From NCBI GenBank assembly GCA_035651455.1, contig DASRFR010000047.1, forward strand, positions 1-64,000: a DNA stretch of 64,000 nucleotides. Reading direction: 5' to 3'. Shown piece after piece: positions 1 to 8,839 of the stretch (position 1 is its first letter; every line of letters begins with the position of its first letter). Made by a program: the position numbers and the translations under genes. Source of the stretch: DASRFR01 sp035651455 (GTDB taxonomy: Bacteria; Acidobacteriota; Terriglobia; Terriglobales; Acidobacteriaceae). Under the pieces are notes generated by a model, which was not told the origin of the DNA, made no database searches, and saw only the letters and a program-made list of their open reading frames with translations.

Positions 1-1428
1 TTTGCCCAGCACCACGGCGCCTTCTTCGCCGGCATTCTCGGCGATCTGGCGCAGCGGCTCGGTGATGGCGCGTTTCACGATGTTCACACCGATCTGCTCG
101 TCACCTTCAAGTTTCAATGAGTCAAGCGCCTTGACGCAGCGGGCCAGCGCAACGCCGCCGCCGGGAACAATGCCTTCCTCGACAGCCGCGCGGGTCGCGT
201 GCATCGCGTCTTCGACACGGGCCTTCTTCTCTTTCATTTCGGTTTCGGTTGCGGCGCCGACTTTGATCACGGCTACGCCACCGACCAGCTTCGCCAACCG
301 CTCCTGCAACTTCTCGCGGTCGTAGTCGCTGGTGGTCTTTTCGATCTGGCTGCGAATTTCTTTCACGCGGCCTTCGATCTCCGAGTGCTTGCCTTTGCCC
401 TCGACCACTGTGGTGTTGTCTTTGTCCACGGTGATGCGCTTTGCCTGGCCGAGGTCGGACATCTGCACGTTCTCCAGCTTGATGCCCAGGTCTTCGGTGA
501 TGGCCTTTCCACCGGTGAGGATCGCGATGTCCTGCAGCATGGCCTTGCGGCGGTCGCCGAAGCCAGGCGCCTTGACCGCGCAAACCTGCAGCGTGCCCCG
601 CAGTTTGTTGACCACCAGGGTTGCCAGCGCCTCGCCCTCAACGTCTTCCGCCACGATCAGCAACGGCTTGCTGTTCTTGGCAATCTGCTCGAGCAGCGGG
701 AGCAGGTCCTTCATCGAGCTGATCTTCTTTTCGTGGATCAGGATGTATGCGTTCTCCAGAGCCGCTTCCATGCGCTCCGGATCCGTCACGAAATACGGTG
801 AGAGATAGCCGCGGTCGAACTGCATGCCTTCCACGACTTCCAACTGCGTCTCCAGTGTCTTGCTTTCCTCAACCGTGATGACGCCGTCCTTGCCGACCTT
901 CTTCATCGCTTCCGCGATAATGCGCCCGATGGTCTCGTCATTGTTGGCCGAGATGGTTCCCACCTGCGCAATCATTTCGCCCGATACGGGCTTGGAGAGC
1001 TTATCAATCTCGCCTTTTTCGCGGTTACCTTCCTTGTCGAGCTTGCCGCATATGACCGAGACGGCCTTCTCGATACCGCGCTTCATCGCCATCGGGTTTG
1101 CACCGGCGGCGACTGTCTTGACGCCTTCCCGATAAATGGCCTGGGCCAGAACCGTGGCCGTGGTGGTGCCATCGCCGGCAACGTCGCTGGTCTTGCTCGC
1201 GACTTCACGGACCATCTGCGCACCCATATTTTCCAGCGCATCTTTCAGTTCGATCTCTTTTGCTACCGTGACGCCGTCCTTGGTAATCGTCGGCGAACCG
1301 AATTTCTTCTCAATAACGACGTTGCGGCCCTTGGGGCCGAGAGTTACTTTCACCGCGTCAGCGAGAAGGTTGACCCCGCGGAGAATCGCTTGCCGCGACT
1401 CTTCGCCGTGAACAATCTGCTTTGCCAT
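1..1428 (-). CDS. groEL: Chaperonin GroEL (60 kDa), 3' end off the window
   Basis: ATP-dependent cytosolic folding chaperonin that works with GroES. The visible 476 residues begin MAKQIVHGEESRQA and include the ATP-site motifs GPKGRNVV and DGTTTATVLA, then apical-domain sequence and the GGGVAL region. The remaining C-terminal part, including any GGM tail, lies left of the window. The start at 1428 is preceded by an AGGAGAT ribosome-binding site. It is the second gene of the groES-groEL operon, 106 bp behind groES. A small inverted repeat (TCCGG/CCGGA, 1505-1519) sits in the intergenic gap. Identification is certain; only completeness is unknown. Confidence 0.98.
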   Translation of the reverse strand, partial: MAKQIVHGEESRQAILRGVNLLADAVKVTLGPKGRNVVIEKKFGSPTITKDGVTVAKEIELKDALENMGAQMVREVASKTSDVAGDGTTTATVLAQAIYREGVKTVAAGANPMAMKRGIEKAVSVICGKLDKEGNREKGEIDKLSKPVSGEMIAQVGTISANNDETIGRIIAEAMKKVGKDGVITVEESKTLETQLEVVEGMQFDRGYLSPYFVTDPERMEAALENAYILIHEKKISSMKDLLPLLEQIAKNSKPLLIVAEDVEGEALATLVVNKLRGTLQVCAVKAPGFGDRRKAMLQDIAILTGGKAITEDLGIKLENVQMSDLGQAKRITVDKDNTTVVEGKGKHSEIEGRVKEIRSQIEKTTSDYDREKLQERLAKLVGGVAVIKVGAATETEMKEKKARVEDAMHATRAAVEEGIVPGGGVALARCVKALDSLKLEGDEQIGVNIVKRAITEPLRQIAENAGEEGAVVLGK

Positions 1429-1534
1429 GTGTCAATCTCCTAGTCTTGAATTTTGTTTGCAGGGCTGGCCTGCAGAAATCAGCTTCCGGTGCCTTTATCA
1501 GGCTTCCGGATATCCCGGAGCGTTACCCGGGTTG

Positions 1535-1864
1535 TTACCTGCGCGCGCCAGCAGTTTCCTTTTTGGCTGCGCCGCTTAGGACTCCCAGAACTTCTTCTTC
1601 CCGCATGATGACGAAATCTTCGCCATCAATCTTGATTTCAGTGCCGGCATACTTGCCGAACAGAACGCGGTCGCCTTCCTTAACCTCGAGAGGAGTGACC
1701 TTGCCTTCGTCGTTGCTCTTACCTTTGCCTACGGAAATAACCTCGCCCTCCTGAGGCTTATCCTTGGCGCTGTCGGGAATGATGATTCCACCACGCGTGG
1801 TCTCGGCTTCTTCCACACGACGAACCAGGATCCGGTCGTGCAGCGGAGTGAATTTTGTCGCCAT
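1535..1864 (-). CDS. groES: Co-chaperonin GroES (10 kDa)
   Basis: Heptameric lid of the GroEL chamber. The 109-residue product begins MATKFTPLHDRILVRRVEEAE and contains the mobile-loop region (ETTRGGIIIPDSAKDKPQEG) and the typical VLFGKYAGTEIKIDGEDFVIMREEEVLGVL ending, given here only in part as landmarks. The ATG at 1864 was chosen over an upstream in-frame start at 1939 because it fits the family N-terminus and has an AAAGGAG site about 10 bases upstream. The upstream start would also run into the CIRCE operator. A short charged tail (GAAKKETAGARR) extends past the usual end. First gene of the operon. Confidence 0.98.
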   Translation of the reverse strand: MATKFTPLHDRILVRRVEEAETTRGGIIIPDSAKDKPQEGEVISVGKGKSNDEGKVTPLEVKEGDRVLFGKYAGTEIKIDGEDFVIMREEEVLGVLSGAAKKETAGARR

Positions 1865-1932
1865 ATCTTGCAAACTCCTTTCAGAGTAATAGCTGGTAAA
1901 CTGCTGGTTGTAATAGGGATGTATGACGGTTG

Positions 1933-1959
1933 TTAGCACTCACCGCCATTGAGTGCTAA
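1933..1959 (-). promoter_or_regulatory. CIRCE operator (HrcA binding site)
   Basis: A perfect TTAGCACTC, nine-base spacer, GAGTGCTAA inverted repeat. This is the consensus CIRCE element, bound by the heat-shock repressor HrcA in many bacteria. It overlaps the -10 box of the promoter and lies in the groES leader, so repression of groES-groEL is expected. hrcA itself is not in the window. Confidence 0.97.
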
Positions 1960-1988
1960 TTCTACAGATCTGAGTGGCCGGTTGTCAA
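1959..1988 (-). promoter_or_regulatory. sigma70-type promoter of groES-groEL
   Basis: On the minus strand TTGACA (1983-1988) is followed after 18 bases by TAGAAT (1959-1964), an excellent -35/-10 pair. The -10 box abuts the CIRCE operator, consistent with HrcA blocking RNA polymerase. Confidence 0.8.
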
Positions 1989-2261
1989 GGGGCAGCTTCT
2001 CCCTCCGCCTCACCGACTCAAGCTGCCGAGTCCAGCCGGACCGATAAGGAGATTCCTGACATTCGGAGCGTCCGCCTGTTCCGGCCAGCCAAGCCGCTAA
2101 TGGCAAGCTAGGGCAAGCCGACCACATCTCATAGACACTCCAGTTCAACACGGGCGCCAATATGCGCCGAAGTCTCTGGTACAGCAAACACCTGATAGAC
2201 GACACCCGATCGGCAACTTACGATCGGAAAACTCGCCGTTTGCTGTCTTGCAGGAGTTTCT
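1989..2261. other. Intergenic region upstream of groES, no gene seen
   Basis: Between the groES promoter and the small Cys-rich gene at 2262. Short ORFs on the minus strand have no family-like sequence and no ribosome-binding site. Apart from the ribosome-binding site AGGAG just before 2262, nothing is recognised. Confidence 0.5.
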
Positions 2262-2483
2262 ATGACGCTAGTCGTCAGGTCCGAACGCTGGTGTGAGACG
2301 GTCGTGGCCCGCAGCGTGACCAGTGGAAATCCCATTCGCTGCGCGAGAGTGGCAACTTCTTTGTGTACAGGTTGCGAAGTTGCCGTGTGCGAGGATCACG
2401 AGCGCTACTGCAAAGAATGTCAGCAGAGCTTCTGCCCGCGCTGCGATCACGTATGCGCCGCGCTTCCTCAGGAAGTTGCTTAG
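2262..2483 (+). CDS. Small cysteine-rich putative zinc-binding protein
   Basis: A 73-residue protein not assignable to a named family. From residue 27 the Cys/His spacing is C-x7-C-x2-C-x4-C-x2-H-x3-C-x2-C-x4-C-x2-C-x-H-x-C, which looks like two zinc sites of a B-box, LIM or treble-clef kind. There is no signal peptide or membrane segment, so it is probably cytosolic. CAGGAG six bases before the ATG supports expression. It stands alone, divergent from groES and convergent with the amidohydrolase pair. Role unknown; protein or nucleic-acid binding is a guess. Confidence 0.55.
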   Translation: MTLVVRSERWCETVVARSVTSGNPIRCARVATSLCTGCEVAVCEDHERYCKECQQSFCPRCDHVCAALPQEVA

Positions 2484-2555
2484 GGCAGGACGCCCTCTAC
2501 GCACAAGAGCAAAACAACATTACGGGCGTCAGCGGAAGGACGCAGCATCAACCCG

Positions 2556-3884
2556 TCACTGGATCCCGTACTTCTTCTTGTAAAAGTCGTAAAGCTCGGT
2601 CTGATGATTCGAGAGATCGAGATTCCTGCCGCGAATCAGAACGTTCACAACATGGCTCTTCACCCGGAACGGAGGGCCGTCCAGAACAACCAGGTTGGCA
2701 TCTTTCCCCGGCTCGATGCTGCCCAGGCGGTCGTCGACCCCAAAAAAGCGCGCCGGATTGATCGTGACCGCGGCCAGGGCGGCGTCGTCAGGCAGACCGT
2801 AGGAGATGGCATACTCGACTTCAAACGGCAGGTTGCGGACCTCATTATCGCCCTCCGTCTGGATCGCAATCGGCACGCCGGCCTTGAAGAGTCGCGCCGC
2901 GTTGTCCAGGCGCACATCCAGCGATTCCATGCGACCGGGCTCCTCGAGAATGGGTCCTACGATGACCGGGATCTTCGCAGCGGCAAGCTGATCGGCAAGC
3001 CGCCAGGCGGATGTAGCCTGCGAGAGAATGATGTGCAGGTGAAACTCCTGCGCGAGCCGTAGAGCCATTTCGATATCGCTGACGCGATCGGCTCGAACCA
3101 CAACCGGCATTTGCCCATTCATCGCCGCAACCAGCGCTTCCATTTTCAGATCTCGCGCGGGCGGCGCTCCTGACTTCGATTCCTCTGTCTTGCCGCTTGC
3201 CGAATCCGTAGAGGAATTCTTCGCTCCCTGCTTCTTGGTGAACGCGTCCTCTTCGGCCTGGTAATGCTGGGCCTTGAGAAATGTCTGGCGCAGCAGCGAC
3301 ATTTGTCCCATGCGCGTCTCGGGTGGCTTATGTTTCTCGGCGTAGGTCAGCTTGCTGGGTTCTCCCACATTGATGCGCAGGGAGGCCGGCGATTTCACAG
3401 TGATTTGATCGACAGTTTCTCCGTCGAGCTGGATGACGGCGCTCTGGCCGCCGATGAGATTGCCATCCGCGGGCGTGGAAACAGCATTGGTAATGCCCTG
3501 GGCCCGGCTGACGCGGATGTTTTCGCTGCGCGGATTCAGCGCGTCCAGAACGCGAAGCTCGGGGTGAATGGCGTCCGTGTATTCCGTATCGTCCACCGTG
3601 ATGCGCTCGGCAGGAATTTCGAGGGTTCCAAGGTGATCGCCGGCGTCAAGAAATCCCGGGATGACTACCTTTCCTTTGGCGTCGATGACGGTCGCGCCGG
3701 ATGGTACCTTGACCTTGGGGCCGACTGCCGCGATCTTTCCGTGTTCGATGAGAACTGTGCCATTCTCCACGACTCCGTGCGTTACCGTGAGAATGCGTCC
3801 GCCGGTAATGGCGATGCTTTCTTGTGCGGCGCAGGGCAGGGAAGCCGCCACTAAAACAAATAGGAGTGTGTATTTATGTCTCAT
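2556..3884 (-). CDS. Exported amidohydrolase-like protein with degenerate metal site
   Basis: 442 residues with a signal peptide (about residues 1-20, ending CAAQ) and an amidohydrolase fold: the N-terminal beta-sandwich strand ITGGRILTVTHG and the C-terminal NPARFFGVDDRLGSIEPGKDANLV are clear. The first metal motif, normally HxH, reads GDH (residues 82-84). Against its upstream paralogue (3898-5226), the later His in NIHSYQ is replaced by VVRADR, LHHALD by LSQATS, and LHTDNP by IQTEGD. It therefore probably lacks most hydrolase metal ligands. It starts 13 bases after the stop of the paralogue, so the two are co-transcribed and may form a heteromer. Substrate unknown. Confidence 0.85.
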   Translation of the reverse strand: MRHKYTLLFVLVAASLPCAAQESIAITGGRILTVTHGVVENGTVLIEHGKIAAVGPKVKVPSGATVIDAKGKVVIPGFLDAGDHLGTLEIPAERITVDDTEYTDAIHPELRVLDALNPRSENIRVSRAQGITNAVSTPADGNLIGGQSAVIQLDGETVDQITVKSPASLRINVGEPSKLTYAEKHKPPETRMGQMSLLRQTFLKAQHYQAEEDAFTKKQGAKNSSTDSASGKTEESKSGAPPARDLKMEALVAAMNGQMPVVVRADRVSDIEMALRLAQEFHLHIILSQATSAWRLADQLAAAKIPVIVGPILEEPGRMESLDVRLDNAARLFKAGVPIAIQTEGDNEVRNLPFEVEYAISYGLPDDAALAAVTINPARFFGVDDRLGSIEPGKDANLVVLDGPPFRVKSHVVNVLIRGRNLDLSNHQTELYDFYKKKYGIQ

Positions 3885-3897
3885 GTGACTCGACGCC

Positions 3898-5226
3898 TCA
3901 GGGGACTAGCGAGGCAGGCCGTCCTTTCCACGGCAGGAAGCCATCTTTCAACGTGTACACAAGCTTGCCATCGATGAACACGCGGTCTGCCTTGGAGGTC
4001 AACTCCAGCGGATACCCGGTCCAGATCGTCAGGTCAGCGTCTTTGCCGGCTTCGATCGATCCCACTCGATTATCGATGGCCAGAATCTTTGCCGGATTGA
4101 TAGTGACGGTTTGCAGCGCCACGTCCTCGGGCATTCCATAATGCGTGATGATGGCAGCCTGTTCGATGTAGTCCCTTTCTTCAATCACGGGATTGTCTGT
4201 GTGCAGGCTGACCGTGACTCCCTGTTTCCACAATATGTAAGCGTTTTGCGGGATTGCCTCCCAGCCTTCGACCTTGAATCCCCAGGAGTCCGCAAACGTA
4301 ACCACCCCGATGTGCCGCCGCGCGATCTCCGGCGCGATCATGTAAGCATCGAGCGCATGATGCAAGGCTGCGATATTGAAGTGAAATTCGTCGGCAATGC
4401 GAAACAGCGCTTCGAAATGGTTTACCTGGTACGAATGGATGTTGAGACGAACCTTGCCTTGCAAGACCTCGCCCAGGGATTCCAACTGCAGATCGCGTTC
4501 CGGAGGCGCGCCTTTTTTCCCGCCGTCTTCCCACGCTTTCCATTTCTGCAGGTAATTTTGCGCTTCATAGAGCTTTTGCCGGACCACCGCGGCTTCGCCC
4601 ATGAGCGTGGAGGGCGCCTCATTCCGCGTGCCATAGACGCGCTTGGGATTTTCTCCCCAGGCCCATTTCATGCTGGGGGGAGCGCCGGGAAACTTGATTT
4701 CGTCGAGTCTCTGCCCGCCATTCAGTTTGACTACGGTGGCCCAGCCTCCAATGTTGTTACCGCTACCCGGCAGAATCTGCACCGTGGTGACGCCGCCGGA
4801 AACCGCCCGCGCAATTTCGGGATCATCGGTGTTAATCGCATCTTCCGAACGAACCTGGGCCTCGATGTCGCCGCTCATCTCATTGCCGTCAGAATTGGCT
4901 TGCACTGCGGGCAGCGAATAGACGCCGAGATGGGAGTGAGGATCCACTAGTCCCGGCAATACGAATTCGCCCTTGGCATCTATTACCTCCGCACTGGAGG
5001 GAATATCGACATTCGTGCCCACTGCCTGAATTTTTCCATTCTGAATGACCACGGTTCCGTTCTCGATGGTTCCGTGCGTCATGCTCAGAATGGTGGCGCC
5101 TTTGATTGCCACCGCATGATTGTCATTCTCCTGGGCCGTTAGTTGGGCGCTTCGCAAGACCGTGGCCCACAGCATAGTAAATAAAAAAAGGTAGCTGGTT
5201 ATGCGCCTTGATTGTGCAGTGTGCAT
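3898..5226 (-). CDS. Exported amidohydrolase (imidazolonepropionase-like)
   Basis: 442-residue periplasmic or secreted metal-dependent hydrolase. It has a signal peptide (residues 1-32) and the HxH motif at residues 97-99 (DPHSHLG). Further plausible ligands lie in LNIHSYQ, ALHHALD and SLHTDNPV, followed by the family ending NPAKILAIDNRVGSIEAGKDAD. The ATG at 5226 was chosen over an in-frame start at 5292 because GGGGGTGAG precedes it and it gives a proper signal peptide. It is the first gene of a two-gene unit with the degenerate paralogue downstream. The family includes peptidases and cyclic-amide hydrolases; the substrate here cannot be read from sequence. Confidence 0.9.
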   Translation of the reverse strand: MHTAQSRRITSYLFLFTMLWATVLRSAQLTAQENDNHAVAIKGATILSMTHGTIENGTVVIQNGKIQAVGTNVDIPSSAEVIDAKGEFVLPGLVDPHSHLGVYSLPAVQANSDGNEMSGDIEAQVRSEDAINTDDPEIARAVSGGVTTVQILPGSGNNIGGWATVVKLNGGQRLDEIKFPGAPPSMKWAWGENPKRVYGTRNEAPSTLMGEAAVVRQKLYEAQNYLQKWKAWEDGGKKGAPPERDLQLESLGEVLQGKVRLNIHSYQVNHFEALFRIADEFHFNIAALHHALDAYMIAPEIARRHIGVVTFADSWGFKVEGWEAIPQNAYILWKQGVTVSLHTDNPVIEERDYIEQAAIITHYGMPEDVALQTVTINPAKILAIDNRVGSIEAGKDADLTIWTGYPLELTSKADRVFIDGKLVYTLKDGFLPWKGRPASLVP

Positions 5227-5501
5227 CTCACCCCCAACGCAAGAACGAGGGATTATACAGAATCGTGTTGCGACATGTTGCAATCGGCGCATTTACCTCC
5301 AGAGATTTACAAATCTTTACTCTCCCGCGGCGTGATGAGTTAGGTCCTGCGACACAGCATTGGCGTACCGCCCGAGCACAAGCGAAAGGTTTCCAGCCAA
5401 CTTCTGGTTGGCGCTTGCGGGAATCCATGAAGCCAACATGCATGATTGACGGATGTTTGAGGATTCAGTATGGTGAGGCATTCCCCGCCACTTTTGTACG
5501 C

Positions 5502-6437
5502 ATGGCTGTAATGAGACTTGCCTTTACCTTGCTGTTCTTGTCCGCCGTCAGCTTTGCTCAATTACCGTCTTCCCGTTGCGATTCGCGTCAGACTCCGCTT
5601 GCAGAGTGTTCTTTCGTGACCGGGGGCGGCGGTGGCTCCGCTGCAGATGCGGACGATTCCGACTCCGAAACTGCGACTTCGCCGGACGCCACCCATCAAC
5701 CTTTGGATCTGCGCATGAACCTGCTGGAGACATCGGCTCCGCGCAAACCGGGTTTTCGCTGGGGTCGGGCCCTCTTCGAATCATTCATGTTCTTCTCGAT
5801 CGAGCAGGCGTATGTCGTCAAAGACGATTACAAGTGGGTGATCTCGGAAAACGGCGTGCCCTTCAATCATTACTGGCGAGATTACAAGCACTCTCTACAT
5901 TCCTGGATCAATTCTGGATGGAACGACGGCGATCCGGCTCTTTACAGCTACCTCGGGCACCCCCTGCAGGGCGCGATGACCAGCTACATCTACATCCAGA
6001 ATGATCCGCGTGGCCAAAGTCTTGAATTTTCCAACACCCGCGAATACTGGCACAGCCGCCTGCGCGCGGCCATCTGGAGCGCCGTCTACAGCACCCAGTG
6101 GAACATCGGACCTCTGAGCGAACTCACCTTTGAAAAGTACGGCACATTAATTCGTGGCTCCTGGAACCAGGACGGCACCTGGCCGTGTCATTCCCAGCAT
6201 CACTGCTACAACGGGGTTGGCCAGGTTGATCTCGTCACCACGCCAATCGGCGGCTTCGGGTGGCAGGTCATGGAAGACGTGGTCGATAAAGACATCATCA
6301 AACGTGTGGAAGCGAATACCAGCAACCGTTTCCTCATCAACGTGACCCGTTGCGCGCTGAATCCCATTCGTGGGGGCGCCAACATTCTTCACGGCAAGAG
6401 TCCCTGGTTCCGCGTATCGCGCGACATTATTAAATGA
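5502..6437 (+). CDS. Exported protein resembling DUF3943
   Basis: About 311 residues with a signal peptide (MAVMRLAFTLLFLSAVSFAQ), then a low-complexity Gly/Asp/Ser stretch (about residues 40-60) and a conserved-looking core with HPLQGAMTSYIYIQND and TTPIGGFGWQVMEDVVDK. The HPxQG and GGxxW/E pattern resembles DUF3943, a family of uncharacterised envelope proteins; that match is from memory and needs a profile search. An ATG nine bases downstream (5511) is an equally possible start. It is divergent from the amidohydrolase pair. Function unknown; envelope location is likely. Confidence 0.75.
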   Translation: MAVMRLAFTLLFLSAVSFAQLPSSRCDSRQTPLAECSFVTGGGGGSAADADDSDSETATSPDATHQPLDLRMNLLETSAPRKPGFRWGRALFESFMFFSIEQAYVVKDDYKWVISENGVPFNHYWRDYKHSLHSWINSGWNDGDPALYSYLGHPLQGAMTSYIYIQNDPRGQSLEFSNTREYWHSRLRAAIWSAVYSTQWNIGPLSELTFEKYGTLIRGSWNQDGTWPCHSQHHCYNGVGQVDLVTTPIGGFGWQVMEDVVDKDIIKRVEANTSNRFLINVTRCALNPIRGGANILHGKSPWFRVSRDIIK

Positions 6438-6676
6438 GCCCTCTATTAGTTAGATAAGCTGCCTGGTCTTTGTCGGCGGAAACGCTCGCTTTATTGTCGC
6501 CTGGCGGGCGCCTCTCTCAGCAGATCTGCCGCTGGTGTGACACCCTCCCTCTACAGTTCCCCTTACAAATTTGTGCAACCCGCCGTGGCCAGAACTTATC
6601 CATTACATGCTGAGAACCCGGGTTACGACGGCTTCGCTGTCGCGCCTCAGATGGATGACTTAACTTCGTCGGACCT

Positions 6677-7288
6677 ATGCAATTCGCAGCGCCAACCAGA
6701 ATGTTCTTCCTTGCGTCGGCTCTGTTGCTGTTGAGCCCTGCTGGTTTCGCTCAAGATCGCGCTTTGACGCCCGAGCAAACTGTGAACTGGGACTTAGATG
6801 TCTGGATCAGCGGCGCTACCGGGGAAGAGAACACGAACTCCTTCAGTGAGGCGCAGGTTTGGAGCGCCGGATTCATGGTCGGCCACCGCCTGACTGAGGA
6901 AGTGGGTAGCCGTTGGTGGCGAGGAAACCTCGAGTATGGCTTCAACCTCATTCCACTGTTTAAAACCGCGAACGGTCACAACACGTATGGTGGAGGTTTT
7001 GAGCCGGTTGTTCTGCGCTGGAACTCGAGTCTGCACGTGGCGCGCGTGGCCCCGTACATCGAACTCGCGGGAGGTGGCTTGTTCACCAATGCGAATCTGC
7101 CGGCGGGGGACACCTCGGACTTTAACTTCACCGCCCGTGCTGGCGGCGGCATCCACATCTTTACCCACCAGCATCGATCGGTAGACGTGGGCTGCCAGTG
7201 GTTACACGTGTCGAACGCCAATCTTGGCAAGCGAAACCCGGAATTTAACGGGGTGCAGGTCAGCCTCGGTTATCACTGGTTCAAATAA
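6677..7288 (+). CDS. PagL-like lipid A 3-O-deacylase family outer-membrane protein
   Basis: 203 residues with a signal peptide (cleavage near AGFAQ, residue 25), then alternating beta-barrel sequence ending in an aromatic (YHWFK). The C-terminal LHVSNANLGKRNPEFNG matches the PagL His-Ser signature (HxSN...N.G), which in PagL supplies the catalytic dyad that removes the 3-O-acyl chain of lipid A in the outer membrane. A Met at residue 9 is an alternative start that gives a more compact signal peptide. A second member lies at 48207. The family is well supported; activity on lipid A is inferred. Confidence 0.85.
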   Translation: MQFAAPTRMFFLASALLLLSPAGFAQDRALTPEQTVNWDLDVWISGATGEENTNSFSEAQVWSAGFMVGHRLTEEVGSRWWRGNLEYGFNLIPLFKTANGHNTYGGGFEPVVLRWNSSLHVARVAPYIELAGGGLFTNANLPAGDTSDFNFTARAGGGIHIFTHQHRSVDVGCQWLHVSNANLGKRNPEFNGVQVSLGYHWFK

Positions 7289-7359
7289 ACAATCCAAAAT
7301 TGCGACACGCCGCTTAAACTTCGACCTCAACATCTGGACTCTACACTTGCCGGTTCGCA

Positions 7360-7707
7360 TCAACCGCGACGCTTCTTCTTCTCAGATTTCATATGGTCGG
7401 GCGCGATTTTCTCTTGCAGGCGCCTGGACTCGCCCACAAGTTCCTGGCTCTGAGCCACGAATCTCCTGGCTTGTTCGATGATTACGCGACTGCGGTGAAT
7501 GTTCTCGGCGGCTTTTTTGCGCGACACCAGCCTGCTTACCTGCGAGCGTGCGTTTCCAGTTGGGTCGGGCTCTTGCCGGTCCCGTTCGTCCAGTGCTTGT
7601 TCCAGTTCGTCGGTGAGCGAGCGGAGCTTGACGGGATCCCGCTCAATGGCCGCGTCGAGGGCTATCTCCTGCCAGCGCCTGGACGGTTTGCCGTGCAAAG
7701 CAGACAT
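7360..7707 (-). CDS. Small charged helical protein of unknown function
   Basis: About 115 residues, cytosolic, almost entirely polar and predicted alpha-helical, with heptad-like LTDELEQALDERD and SRRLQEKIAP segments and a basic tail (KSEKKKRRG). The N-terminal RRWQEIALDAAIERDPVKLRSL resembles short acidobacterial hypothetical proteins. The ATG at 7707 directly follows an in-frame GTG. No family assigned. Confidence 0.6.
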   Translation of the reverse strand: MSALHGKPSRRWQEIALDAAIERDPVKLRSLTDELEQALDERDRQEPDPTGNARSQVSRLVSRKKAAENIHRSRVIIEQARRFVAQSQELVGESRRLQEKIAPDHMKSEKKKRRG

Positions 7708-8057
7708 CACCGGAACTCATCGAAGGTATGCTCGTCATCATAGTCCGCCTGTCAACTGCGGCCGCCTGCCACTACGCGCCTGTATCAATTCCTTCACCGG
7801 CACTCCTTTGGATCCGTCCCGATGCTGAGGCCAGTCATTTGCCCGGAAACGGACCATCCAGCACACTGCGTGCAGCGGGAGAGAGTGCCCAGAAGACGAA
7901 GTGTTCAGCGGCTATCGACAAGGCAGTGCGCGCGTATTAATTTTATGCGGCATCACGGTGACGCATATTGGCGCGACCGGTGCGCGATGCATTCGTGTTA
8001 TTAAACTCACCTTGACCAGTTGACCACGGCTTGCGGGATCAAGTCTGAGGAACTGAC
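7708..8057. other. Intergenic region, nothing recognised
   Basis: About 350 bases between two divergent small genes. Short ORFs here lack ribosome-binding sites and have Arg/Ser-rich translations typical of non-coding GC-rich DNA. A GAGGAAC ribosome-binding site for the next gene lies at its right end. Confidence 0.4.
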
Positions 8058-8297
8058 ATGGGACTCTACGGGGGATTGGCTCTTGCGCATGGCCGAATCG
8101 GTTCGCGGCCGAAGTTCATCTGCTCCAAGTGCCTCGTTACCTTGAAACAGACGCAGGGCGGGGCAGGATCGCGAATGTTACTCTGCCCGCAATGCGGTCA
8201 CGTTGCCGGCGAGTGGCTTACCGAACGGCAACAGCGCGATGACCTCGTATCCTGGTTGCGTGGCAGCATGAGTTGGATCGTCGAGAGTGAAAGTTAG
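8058..8297 (+). CDS. Small zinc-ribbon-like protein
   Basis: 79 residues with two CxxC knuckles (C22-x2-C25 and C42-x2-C45, FICSKCLV and LLCPQCGHV) separated by 16 residues, as in zinc ribbons. GAGGAACTGAC precedes the ATG. It has no signal peptide. It sits just upstream of tRNA-Arg. No specific family is recognised; nucleic-acid or protein binding would be typical of the fold. Confidence 0.6.
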   Translation: MGLYGGLALAHGRIGSRPKFICSKCLVTLKQTQGGAGSRMLLCPQCGHVAGEWLTERQQRDDLVSWLRGSMSWIVESES

Positions 8298-8356
8298 ACG
8301 TGCCTGATTTTCAGGAAGTTCCTTCCCCTGCGGTAAACTCAAAATAGCATCCTTGT

Positions 8357-8433
8357 GGCCCCGTAGCTCAGATGGATAGAGCAGCGGTTTCCTAAACCGT
8401 TGGTCGGGTGTTCGAGTCACCCCGGGGCTACCA
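8357..8433 (+). tRNA. tRNA-Arg (anticodon CCT)
   Basis: 77 nt cloverleaf with CCA encoded. Acceptor arms GGCCCCG and CGGGGCT pair with one G-T; the D-arm GCTC...GAGC, anticodon stem GCGGT/ACCGT and loop TTCCTAA, and the T-loop TTCGAGT are all present. Anticodon CCT reads AGG. Confidence 0.97.
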
Positions 8434-8839
8434 ATCTTTACAGAAAACCTGATCGAATTATTTCTTGCAGTGGATGTGAAGGAATGATGTGCTGCACCCG
8501 AGGGTGGTCTTGCATGCACGCCCCAGCGCGGGGTTCAAAGATATCGCCGGGCGAGGTGGGCTTTTAGAGATGCACCCTCCCAACCATTGTGAGCGCATCT
8601 TTAAAATGGGCGTGCTCCCCACCCGGCTCATTTCGAATCATAAAGCGGTTTCTTCATTCCTGCCGTGACAATTGCGACATTGTAGTTTCGCGTTTGCTTC
8701 GCCCAGCGTCGCGCCCCGCATTCTGTGCCGATGGTGCTTTGGTCAGGAGTTCTGCACCTGTCTCCTCCCGCCCGCGATAAGCTTGCTAAGCTAGCCGCAT
8801 CGAACTGTGGAGACCTGCGTCTAAGCAGACTGAGGGGAC
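8434..8839. other. Intergenic region after tRNA-Arg, nothing recognised
   Basis: About 400 bases between tRNA-Arg and the fabF-like gene. No ORF resembles a protein. There is no direct repeat of the tRNA 3' end nearby that would mark an integration site. Confidence 0.4.

Noticed and set aside
8357..8839. tRNA-Arg as an integration site of a mobile element
   Set aside because: No integrase gene and no repeat of the tRNA 3' end lie nearby.
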